From the NCBI GenBank assembly GCA_905234005.1, contig CAJOFW010000020.1, forward strand, positions 1 through 13,015: a stretch of DNA of 13,015 bases, given 5' to 3'. Under the pieces are notes generated by a model that was given only the letters and a program-made list of their open reading frames with translations, ran no database searches and was not told the origin of the DNA. Every line of letters starts with the position of its first letter. The stretch's first letter is position 1. Positions 1 to 5,752 of the stretch are shown here, piece after piece. A program made the position numbers and the translations under genes. The DNA comes from an uncultured Oscillospiraceae bacterium (GTDB lineage: Bacteria > Bacillota > Clostridia > Oscillospirales > Oscillospiraceae).

Positions 1-1
1 G

Positions 2-2686
2 GAGAGCGGCGCGCCGTGTCAGGTGGACTCGTCCGGCGGCCGCATCACCCGCATCCGGCCATACATCTACGATAAGGAATACACCGAAAAATACTGCAAC
101 CCGTGGAAGATACACGCCCGCGGCAAGACGTTCGAGGCGCCGAACCGTGTGACGATCACGCCGTTCGGTCTCGGCTACAAATCCCGCGTCTACTCCCCGA
201 ACCGGGTGCGCTATCCCCTCAAGCGCGTGGACTGGGATCCCCACGGCGAGCGCAATCCGCAGAACCGGGGCAAATCGAAATACGTCCGTATAAGCTGGGA
301 CGAGGCGGCGCAGATCGTCGCGGACGAGCTTGTGCGGCAGAAGGAAAAATACGGGCCTGAGGCGGTGCTGTGTCAGGCCGATATGCACGGCGAGGGCAAG
401 AACGTCGCCCCGTCCCACGGCTGCCCGAACCGGCTTCTCTCCCTCATGGGCGGGTACACGCTGCAAATGCGCAACATGGACTCGTGGGAGGGCTGGTTCT
501 GGGGGGCGAAATACGTCTGGGGCTGCGAGCCGGTCGGCGAGATGGCCCCGCAGACGAACCTCTACCCCGACATCGCCCGGAACGCCGATCTGCTTCTTTT
601 CTGGGGCTGCGACCCGGAGACGACGCCGCTCGGCGTCGTGTCGCATATGCCGAGCAGGCTCTGCTACTGGCTCAGCGAGATCGGCCTGAAAAGCGTCTAC
701 GTCTGCCCCGACCTGAACTACGGCGCCGCCGTCCACGCCGACAAGTGGATCCCCATCCTGCCGAATACCGACGTGGCGCTGCAGCTCGCGATCGCGTATG
801 TCTGGATCACCGAGGGGACGTATGACAAGGACTACATCGCGACCCACGCCTACGGCTTCGACAAATTCGAGGACTACGTCCTCGGCCGCGAGGACGGCGT
901 GCCGAAGACGCCGGCCTGGGCCAGCGAGAAGTGCGGCGTCAGGGAGTGGACGATCAAGGCCCTCGCCCGTGACTGGGCCAGGAAGACCGCATCGATCATC
1001 CACGGCAACGGCGGCTGCTACATCCGCGGCCCGTACTCGTCCGAGCCGGCCCGGCTCGAGGTCATGCTGCTCGGTATGCGCGGCGTCGGCAAGCCCGGCG
1101 TGCATCAGGCGAAGATGATCGAATGGAATCTCTGGAACAAGGACTACCCGGTGCCGTATCAGGGCAAGTTCGTCCCGAAGATCACGGCCATCGCCGACGC
1201 GCTGCGTCCCGTGGACGGCGACGTCGAGCCGCACATCAACATCGCCGGCCGCTTCCAGCTCACGCCGGCGCAGAAGGAGCGGGCGCCGGAGCTGATCGAC
1301 CTCTTCAAGCAGCTCCCCGCGCCGCTGCAGTTCATCCCCCGCTGCAACATCCACAAGGCCATACTGGAGGGTCACGCCGAATGGCGGGGCCTGCAGTGCT
1401 TCTCCTCGAGCCAGCAGCCCGTCGGCGACAACTACCGCTACCCTACGCAGCAGTACCAGTTCAAGGAGATGCAGTACCCCCGCCCCGGCCTCAGCCGCGT
1501 CCACATGATCTGGACCGACGCGCCGTGTCAGGTGACGTGCTGGAACGACGGCAACCTCACCGCAAGGGCGTATCAGGACGAGAGCATCGAATGCGTCGTG
1601 GCCCAGCACCCGTGGCTTGAGAACGACTGCTACTTCGCCGATATCATCTTCCCCGTCGTCACAAAGCACGAGATGTACGACCTCGGCAACAATATGTCCT
1701 CCGGCGAGTTCACCTCGATTTACTACGAGGAGCCGTGCTGCCCGCCCGTCGGCGAGTCCGTCAGCGATTTCGACGTCTGCGCCCGCGTAGCGGAGAAGCT
1801 AGGCCCGGCGTATTACGACGCCTACACCGGCCGCATGACCGAGCAGGAGCGCGTCCGCTTCTTCTACAAGTCCACCGGCTGCGAGGATTACATGACGTGG
1901 GAGGAGTTCAAAAAGCGCAAAATCTTCGTGGTTCCCTGCAAGGAGCAGGAGGAGCATGAGAGTCTGCCCGCCGGGCTGTACGGCTTCTGGAAGGACCCGG
2001 AGGCCTCTCCCCTGTCCACCCCGACCGGCAAGCTCGAATACTACTCCACCGAGATCGCCGAGTACACCCCCGACGACCCGGAGCGGCTGCCCGTCCCCCA
2101 CTGGATCGAAAAATCCGAATCTCACGACGAGCGCCTGTCCTCGGAGCGGGCGGAGAAATACCCGCTGCTGTGTATGTCGAACCACGGCCGCTGGCGTATG
2201 CACGCCCAGTGCGACGACATCGTCTGGAACCGCGAGGTAGAGACGATGAAAATCCGCGGAAAGGACGGCTACCAGTACGAGCCGATCTGGCTGCACACCT
2301 CCGAGGCCGAAAAACGCGGCATCCGACACGGCGACATCGTGAAGGTATATAATGAACGCGGCGTCGTGCTCTGCGGCGCTTACGTGACCGAACGGCTCAT
2401 CCCCCGGGCGTGCTACGTCGACCACGGCGCCCGGCTCGACCCGATCATCCCCGGCTGGCTCGACCGCGGCGGCGACATCAACACGATCACCCCCACCTCC
2501 ACGACCTCGAAAAACGCAACCGGTATGGCCGTATCCGGCTTTCTCGTGCAGGTGGAGAAGGTCACGGACGAGGAGATGGCCGCCTGGCGGCGCGATTACC
2601 CCGAGGCGTTTGAGCGGACAGTCCACCCCGACGCCGGCGTGTGCCTCGCCGGGTGGCTGCTCGGAGAGGAGGATACAGGCTCATGA
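2..2686 (+). CDS. Molybdopterin oxidoreductase large subunit, transhydroxylase (AthL)-like, 5' truncated
   Basis: Catalytic subunit of the DMSO reductase superfamily, binding a bis-MGD molybdenum cofactor. The reading frame is open to the window edge. The codons before the GTG at 23 (E-S-G-A-P-C-Q) align with the N-terminal strand of AthL, so GTG23 is probably internal and only some 10-20 residues are missing. Counting from GTG23, WKIHARGKTF (28-37) and DPHGERNPQNRGKS (72-85) are AthL-like. His122, Asp153 and Ser154 (in MDSWEG) align with AthL His144, Asp174 and the Mo ligand Ser175. Asp-Pro-Glu-Thr of FWGCDPETT follows, and the C-terminal cofactor-capping domain carries VKVYNERGVV. There is no N-terminal Fe-S cysteine motif, as in AthL. 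The counterpart of AthL Tyr404 is unclear; a PVPY stretch lies near. It overlaps the Fe-S subunit by ATGA. It is clearly diverged from the second copy at 5753, so its substrate may differ: transhydroxylation or reductive dehydroxylation of a polyphenol are both possible. Confidence 0.88.
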   Translation, partial: ESGAPCQVDSSGGRITRIRPYIYDKEYTEKYCNPWKIHARGKTFEAPNRVTITPFGLGYKSRVYSPNRVRYPLKRVDWDPHGERNPQNRGKSKYVRISWDEAAQIVADELVRQKEKYGPEAVLCQADMHGEGKNVAPSHGCPNRLLSLMGGYTLQMRNMDSWEGWFWGAKYVWGCEPVGEMAPQTNLYPDIARNADLLLFWGCDPETTPLGVVSHMPSRLCYWLSEIGLKSVYVCPDLNYGAAVHADKWIPILPNTDVALQLAIAYVWITEGTYDKDYIATHAYGFDKFEDYVLGREDGVPKTPAWASEKCGVREWTIKALARDWARKTASIIHGNGGCYIRGPYSSEPARLEVMLLGMRGVGKPGVHQAKMIEWNLWNKDYPVPYQGKFVPKITAIADALRPVDGDVEPHINIAGRFQLTPAQKERAPELIDLFKQLPAPLQFIPRCNIHKAILEGHAEWRGLQCFSSSQQPVGDNYRYPTQQYQFKEMQYPRPGLSRVHMIWTDAPCQVTCWNDGNLTARAYQDESIECVVAQHPWLENDCYFADIIFPVVTKHEMYDLGNNMSSGEFTSIYYEEPCCPPVGESVSDFDVCARVAEKLGPAYYDAYTGRMTEQERVRFFYKSTGCEDYMTWEEFKKRKIFVVPCKEQEEHESLPAGLYGFWKDPEASPLSTPTGKLEYYSTEIAEYTPDDPERLPVPHWIEKSESHDERLSSERAEKYPLLCMSNHGRWRMHAQCDDIVWNREVETMKIRGKDGYQYEPIWLHTSEAEKRGIRHGDIVKVYNERGVVLCGAYVTERLIPRACYVDHGARLDPIIPGWLDRGGDINTITPTSTTSKNATGMAVSGFLVQVEKVTDEEMAAWRRDYPEAFERTVHPDAGVCLAGWLLGEEDTGS

Positions 2687-3516
2687 GCAAAGCGTTTGTC
2701 ATAGACGTGGCCCGGTGCTCCGGCTGCTACAACTGTCAGCTCGCCTGCAAGGACGAGCACGCCGAAAACGACTGGTCGCCCTACGCGAGACCGCAGCCGC
2801 TGACCGGGCAGTTCTGGTGCCGTGTGACCGACCACGTACAGGGCACCATCCCCAAGGTGCGCATCCACTACATCGCCCGCATGTGCGGCCACTGCCGGAA
2901 CGCGAAGTGCATGGAGGTCTGCCCGGCCGGGGCGTTCGAGCGCCGGGACGACGGACTCATCGTCCTCCTGCCGGACAAATGCACCGGCTGCGGGGCCTGC
3001 GTCGCGGCGTGTCCGTATGACGCGATCTTCTTCAACGAAAAGGAGAACATCGCCCAGAAGTGCACCGGCTGCGCCCATCTGCTCGACCACGGGGCGAAGC
3101 TTCCCCGCTGCGTGGAGGCGTGCCCCACCGACGCACTGCGCTTCGGCGAGGAGGACGAGCTGATGGATTACATCGAGGGCGCGGCGGTGCTCCACCCCGA
3201 GAACGCGGCGTTTCCGCGTGTGTATTACCGCAACATCCCCGGTCAGTTCATCGCCGGAACCGTGTACGACCCCGTGGAGAAGGAGGTCGTCATCGGCGCG
3301 AGGTGCCTCTTAAATTCCGGCGGCAAGCGCTGGGAGACGCGGACGGACGAATACGGCGACTTCTGGTTCAACGATCTGCCCGTCGGCCTGTTTGATCTCT
3401 CCATCCAGTGCCCGGGCTACGAGCCGAAGCTGTTTGAACGGCTGCGCACCCGCGAGTGCGTGAACCTCGGCGACATTCCCCTCGACCGGAGGGCGGCGGG
3501 CGGTGAAGGTCGGTAA
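2683..3516 (+). CDS. Four-cluster ferredoxin-like subunit with C-terminal beta-sandwich domain
   Basis: Electron-transfer subunit (277 aa), partner of the upstream large subunit. The start ATG overlaps the upstream stop (ATGA), and GGAGAGGAGG at 2663-2672 is its ribosome site; an earlier in-frame ATG at 2641 has no such support. Sixteen cysteines form four [4Fe-4S] sets: C12/15/18/22, C68/71/76/80, C100/103/106/110 and C127/130/143/147. This is the complete NrfC/DmsB-like layout. Residues about 185-270 form a Cna-B/transthyretin-like beta domain (IAGTVYDP, GARCLLNSGGK, TDEYGDFWFNDLP), an addition also found in AthS of Pelobacter. No signal peptide or membrane segment is visible, so the complex is probably cytoplasmic. 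The full cluster set contrasts with the twelve-cysteine paralogue at 8484 and would allow electrons to pass to or from an outside partner. Confidence 0.9.
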   Translation: MSKAFVIDVARCSGCYNCQLACKDEHAENDWSPYARPQPLTGQFWCRVTDHVQGTIPKVRIHYIARMCGHCRNAKCMEVCPAGAFERRDDGLIVLLPDKCTGCGACVAACPYDAIFFNEKENIAQKCTGCAHLLDHGAKLPRCVEACPTDALRFGEEDELMDYIEGAAVLHPENAAFPRVYYRNIPGQFIAGTVYDPVEKEVVIGARCLLNSGGKRWETRTDEYGDFWFNDLPVGLFDLSIQCPGYEPKLFERLRTRECVNLGDIPLDRRAAGGEGR

Positions 3517-3523
3517 AAGCCGG

Positions 3524-3543
3524 TGACAACCGATAGGTTGTGA
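3524..3543. promoter_or_regulatory. Palindrome, candidate operator
   Basis: TGACAACC-N4-GGTTGTGA is a near-perfect palindrome (7 of 8 positions per arm), starting 7 nt after the Fe-S subunit stop. It ends 20 nt before the TTGACA box of the next promoter, a usual place for an activator site. The T-rich tail of an intrinsic terminator is missing, so I favour an operator. The same AACC-N6-TTGT(C/G)A pattern recurs at 4123-4157. The 11-mer CGGTGACAACC (3521-3531) is repeated exactly at 3638-3648, beside the next start codon. Confidence 0.45.
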
Positions 3544-3563
3544 ACCGTAAGCCAACTACCGCA

Positions 3564-3594
3564 TTGACATTGGTATCGTTCCATAGTTTATATT
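3564..3594 (+). promoter_or_regulatory. Putative sigma-70-type promoter
   Basis: A consensus TTGACA box at 3564-3569 is followed by an AT-rich block. TATATT at 3589-3594 gives a 19-nt spacer; TTTATA at 3587-3592 gives 17 nt with a poorer match. The block is sharply AT-rich inside a GC-rich genome. It would start transcription near 3600, just before the leader hairpin, and serve the small-gene cassette. Confidence 0.6.
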
Positions 3595-3609
3595 ATTATT
3601 GTATGCTTT

Positions 3610-3628
3610 GGCCGGGGATTTCCCGGCC
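3610..3628 (+). promoter_or_regulatory. GC-rich leader hairpin
   Basis: GGCCGGG, a GATTT loop, then CCCGGCC: a 7-bp perfect stem at or near the predicted 5' end of the transcript, just before the ribosome site of the next gene. It has no T tract, so it is not a terminator. It may stabilise the mRNA 5' end or affect translation. A hairpin in the same relative place precedes the gene at 4221. Confidence 0.4.
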
Positions 3629-3651
3629 CTGGGAAGGCGGTGACAACCACC

Positions 3652-4110
3652 ATGGATGACGCAAACCCCGTCCGTCACAGCCGCGACCGCACCGACCGCG
3701 ACAACCACGCGAACGACGTGCGTCTGCGCCTCATGCCGATGGACGGCGACAGGCTGATCCGGGCGCTCGGCAACGCGAAAATGGTCGGCATCCTCTCGGG
3801 CAGCGAGGTGATGTACGTCTTTGTCTTTCAGAACCAGTACCAGTGCTTTATCCACAAGCTGGACGCGGAGGACGGCCGCCGCCGGGGCTTTCCGATCAAC
3901 GAGCGCAACACAGCGATGATCAAAAACCTCACGAGCGCGGCGGATAAGCTCTTTGAGATCACGCCGAAGCCCGATATGCACCCTCTGGGGGTCATGGCCG
4001 CCGCCGAACGGGGCATCATATCCTATCTCGATATGACCGGCCAGCTCCCGGCGGACGACGTCGATTTCATGTCCTGGCAGGAGCCCGCCGGGGACGACGG
4101 CGATGCGTAG
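3652..4110 (+). CDS. Hypothetical protein (152 aa)
   Basis: I do not recognise this protein. It is soluble and highly charged. A hydrophilic, Arg/Asp-rich N-terminus (about residues 1-20) leads into a mixed alpha/beta core with a short hydrophobic strand (VMYVFVFQNQYQCFI) and an acidic C-terminus (PAGDDGDA). It has no cysteine cluster, signal peptide or membrane helix. The start is uncertain: GTG at 3640 would add four residues but lies only 2 nt after GGAAGG (3632-3637), whereas ATG at 3652 is about 14 nt away. The gene opens the small-protein cassette between two Mo-enzyme pairs and has its own promoter, so an accessory or regulatory role is a guess from position only. Confidence 0.7.
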   Translation: MDDANPVRHSRDRTDRDNHANDVRLRLMPMDGDRLIRALGNAKMVGILSGSEVMYVFVFQNQYQCFIHKLDAEDGRRRGFPINERNTAMIKNLTSAADKLFEITPKPDMHPLGVMAAAERGIISYLDMTGQLPADDVDFMSWQEPAGDDGDA

Positions 4111-4122
4111 TGCCGACACGGA

Positions 4123-4157
4123 AACCGCAGATCTGTCAGAGAACCGCAGAATTGTCA
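4123..4157 (+). repeat. Tandem 16-nt direct repeat, candidate activator site
   Basis: AACCGCAGATCTGTCA (4123-4138) and AACCGCAGAATTGTCA (4142-4157) agree at 14 of 16 positions and are offset by 19 nt, close to two helical turns. The second copy ends in TTGTCA, which could be the -35 box of the next gene, as at activator-dependent promoters. The core AACC-N6-TTGTCA also reads out of the palindrome at 3524-3543. Confidence 0.5.
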
Positions 4158-4181
4158 AAAAACACCGTATAACCATATAGC
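4152..4181 (+). promoter_or_regulatory. Possible weak promoter before the 65-aa gene
   Basis: TTGTCA at 4152-4157 is followed by AT-rich sequence. ATATAG at 4175-4180 (17-nt spacer) or TATAGC at 4176-4181 (18-nt) could be the -10 box. TATAAC at 4168-4173 is a better -10 match but is too close to TTGTCA. An imperfect promoter under a tandem repeat fits activator control. The 110-nt gap after the preceding stop supports a separate control point. Confidence 0.35.
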
Positions 4182-4198
4182 GCCGGCAATCTCCGGCG
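4181..4198 (+). promoter_or_regulatory. Leader hairpin before the 65-aa gene
   Basis: CGCCGG-CAATCT-CCGGCG is a perfect 6-bp GC stem ending 9 nt before the AGGAGG ribosome site (4208-4213). It has no T tract. Its position repeats that of the hairpin at 3610-3628, and GACAAC follows both hairpins before the coding start. Confidence 0.35.
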
Positions 4199-4220
4199 AC
4201 AACGATCAGGAGGTACGTAA

Positions 4221-4418
4221 GTGAAGGAGTACAAATTCGAGTGCCGCAGCACGCCGGACGGCTTCACCGAGTGGGCCGTCTGCACGGAGGATGGCAAAGA
4301 GGTCAGGCGCGTCGACCGCGACGTGCGCATCGAGACCGTGCGCCAGTTCCGGGAGCGGGTCGGCGCCGCGCTGGAGGCGGAGGGCTATGTCCCCGCGCCG
4401 AACCAGTACACGCTGTAA
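4221..4418 (+). CDS. Small hypothetical protein (65 aa)
   Basis: Not recognised. The GTG start follows a consensus AGGAGG (4208-4213) by 7 nt, strong support for translation of so short a gene. The protein reads MKEYKFECRS, then a predicted beta hairpin (TEWAVCTEDGKEVRRV), then an amphipathic helix (VRQFRERVGAALEAEGY). It is rich in charged residues and has no membrane segment or metal motif. It opens the same way (MKxYxFE) as the 99-aa protein at 4911. The next gene starts 15 nt downstream with its own ribosome site, so the two are probably co-transcribed. Confidence 0.7.
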   Translation: MKEYKFECRSTPDGFTEWAVCTEDGKEVRRVDRDVRIETVRQFRERVGAALEAEGYVPAPNQYTL

Positions 4419-4433
4419 CGGGAGGATGAAGCG

Positions 4434-4898
4434 ATGAAAACAATCTCCGTTCTGATCCAGCACCATCAGGGCCCCACCGGTGACGTGCTGATCTGCAAAA
4501 ACGCCGACGGCGTCTGGGAATTCCCCCACGACCGCGAGCGCACGAACGAGACGGACGAGGCCGCCGCCGCCCGCATCGCGGGCGAGCAGCTCGGCATGAC
4601 CGTCGGCGTCGGAAAGCTCATCACCCGCGGCCGCAAAAAGCCGTCGGACGGCGTCGTGGAGCACCTCTACGAGGGCAACATCACCCACAACACGCACACG
4701 AAGGACGACTATCACCTCTACTACGAGGCGGTGAACACCTGGCAGTCCGAGCCGAAGGCGGGCGCCTACGCCGAATTCATGTGGGTGCATCCCTCGGAGC
4801 TTGTGAACTACGACTTTGCGGGGGATGACGCAAACTTCATGGCGAAGTACGCCCCCTGGGTCGCCGGGCAGTGCATCCCCGACGTCCGTATGTACTGA
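4434..4898 (+). CDS. Nudix-fold-like protein with degenerate Nudix box (154 aa)
   Basis: The pattern is that of a Nudix domain. A first strand (TISVLIQHHQG) leads to WEFP at residues 28-31, the usual lead into the Nudix box, and a later FMWVHPSEL (115-123) matches the typical W-V-x-x-x-E-L end. Against Gx5Ex7REUxEExGU the box keeps E39, R47, E51 and G54, but has Asp for the first Gly (33), Ile for Glu (48) and Gln for Glu (52). Two of the three metal-binding glutamates of RExxEE are therefore lost. Nudix hydrolases cleave nucleoside-diphosphate-linked substrates; this one may bind rather than cleave. GGGAGG at 4420-4425 precedes the ATG. The next gene begins 12 nt after the stop. Family call moderate; activity unknown. 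Confidence 0.75.
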   Translation: MKTISVLIQHHQGPTGDVLICKNADGVWEFPHDRERTNETDEAAAARIAGEQLGMTVGVGKLITRGRKKPSDGVVEHLYEGNITHNTHTKDDYHLYYEAVNTWQSEPKAGAYAEFMWVHPSELVNYDFAGDDANFMAKYAPWVAGQCIPDVRMY

Positions 4899-4910
4899 GG
4901 AGGCGTGAAG

Positions 4911-5210
4911 ATGAAGAAATATTTCTTTGAGGTCGACAAGAAGCAGCTCGAGAAGCCGACGGAGCCGAAGTATGTGTTCTGCGCCCCCGCCCGCGTCTGG
5001 GCGAAGGCGGAGTCAGAGGACGAGGCCCGCGCCGCCGCCCTCGAAAAGCTGAACGCGAAGTATCACGGCACCGGGATGCTTCTCGGACAGGATCTGCGTC
5101 TGACAAAGGCGGTCGACCTGGCCGTCGACTGGAGCTACGGCTACGGCGACGAACGCGCCGCCGGCACCGCGGAGGACAAGGCCGCCCTCTGGCAGAGCTG
5201 CACGAAATAA
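4911..5210 (+). CDS. Small hypothetical protein (99 aa)
   Basis: Not recognised. ATG at 4911 is preferred over GTG at 4905 because GAGGAGG (4897-4903) is 7 nt from the ATG and only 1 nt from the GTG. It opens MKKYFFEVDKKQ, resembling the 65-aa protein's MKEYKFE. A strand (YVFCAPARVWAKA), a helix (SEDEARAAALEKLNAKY) and a tail with WSYGYGDE follow. The strand-then-SEDEA-helix arrangement is common in small mixed alpha/beta proteins but does not assign a family. It is soluble, with two cysteines and no cluster motif. The next ribosome site begins 2 nt after its stop, so it sits in a tightly packed operon. Confidence 0.72.
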   Translation: MKKYFFEVDKKQLEKPTEPKYVFCAPARVWAKAESEDEARAAALEKLNAKYHGTGMLLGQDLRLTKAVDLAVDWSYGYGDERAAGTAEDKAALWQSCTK

Positions 5211-5225
5211 TCAGGAGGAAGTACA

Positions 5226-5738
5226 GTGGATCTTCAGAAAAAATACCTTCTGCGTCTTCCCGACGAGAACGTCACGCTGACGAAGGAAGAGCTTATGGCG
5301 CGGGTGAAGGAAATCCTCAAAAATCACCCGAGCGAGCACATGAACGCCTACCGCGTGTGGTACGAGGGCTTTGAGGGCTGCGGCATGCCCGGCACGGACG
5401 TTTACGACGTGATCGTCGAGACCTTCCGTTCCCTCCCCGACGACTGGAAGGACATCGGCCCCTTCCGCTGGGAGAAGTACGGCGTCGTGAACCCGAGCTT
5501 CCTGAATCTGCACTACGCCGAGGCCGCGAAGTTCGACGATAAGGGCAACTTCATGCTCCAGCACCGCTTCCACCTCGGCAAGCATTATCAGGGCCCCGAC
5601 GGCAAGGTGTACTGGATCCCCGTGATGGAGGACTTCAATATGCGCGCCTTCGAGCGGAAGGACGGCAAGTACGTCGGCACGATGGTGGAGATCGACCCCT
5701 ACGGCGAGTACGCCGCGCAGATGGTCGAAGTTCAATAA
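5226..5738 (+). CDS. Hypothetical protein (170 aa) immediately upstream of the transhydroxylase
   Basis: Not recognised. The GTG start follows AGGAGGAA (5213-5220). The N-terminus has a helical stretch (TKEELMARVKEILKNHP). The middle is rich in aromatics and glycine (YRVWYEGFEGCGMPGTD, residues about 43-60), followed by beta-rich segments (FMLQHRFHLGKHY, GKVYWIPVMEDF). It is soluble, acidic and without a signal peptide. Its stop overlaps the ribosome site (AAGGAGG, 5737-5743) of the transhydroxylase large-subunit gene, which begins 14 nt later, so the two are almost certainly co-expressed. A chaperone, maturation factor or extra subunit for that enzyme is a guess from position. Confidence 0.78.
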   Translation: MDLQKKYLLRLPDENVTLTKEELMARVKEILKNHPSEHMNAYRVWYEGFEGCGMPGTDVYDVIVETFRSLPDDWKDIGPFRWEKYGVVNPSFLNLHYAEAAKFDDKGNFMLQHRFHLGKHYQGPDGKVYWIPVMEDFNMRAFERKDGKYVGTMVEIDPYGEYAAQMVEVQ

Positions 5739-5752
5739 GGAGGGACGACAAA

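Noticed and set aside
23..25. GTG as the true start of the first large subunit
   Set aside because: The frame stays open to the window edge, and the residues before it align with the AthL N-terminal strand, so the start most likely lies outside the window.
2683..2760. Tat or Sec signal peptides pointing to a periplasmic complex
   Set aside because: Neither small subunit has a twin-arginine or hydrophobic leader, the complete large subunit at 5753 has none, and there is no membrane-anchor gene beside them.
3521..3547. Intrinsic terminator after the first Fe-S subunit
   Set aside because: The stem is good but no T run follows; the palindrome and its relation to repeats near 4123-4157 fit an operator better.
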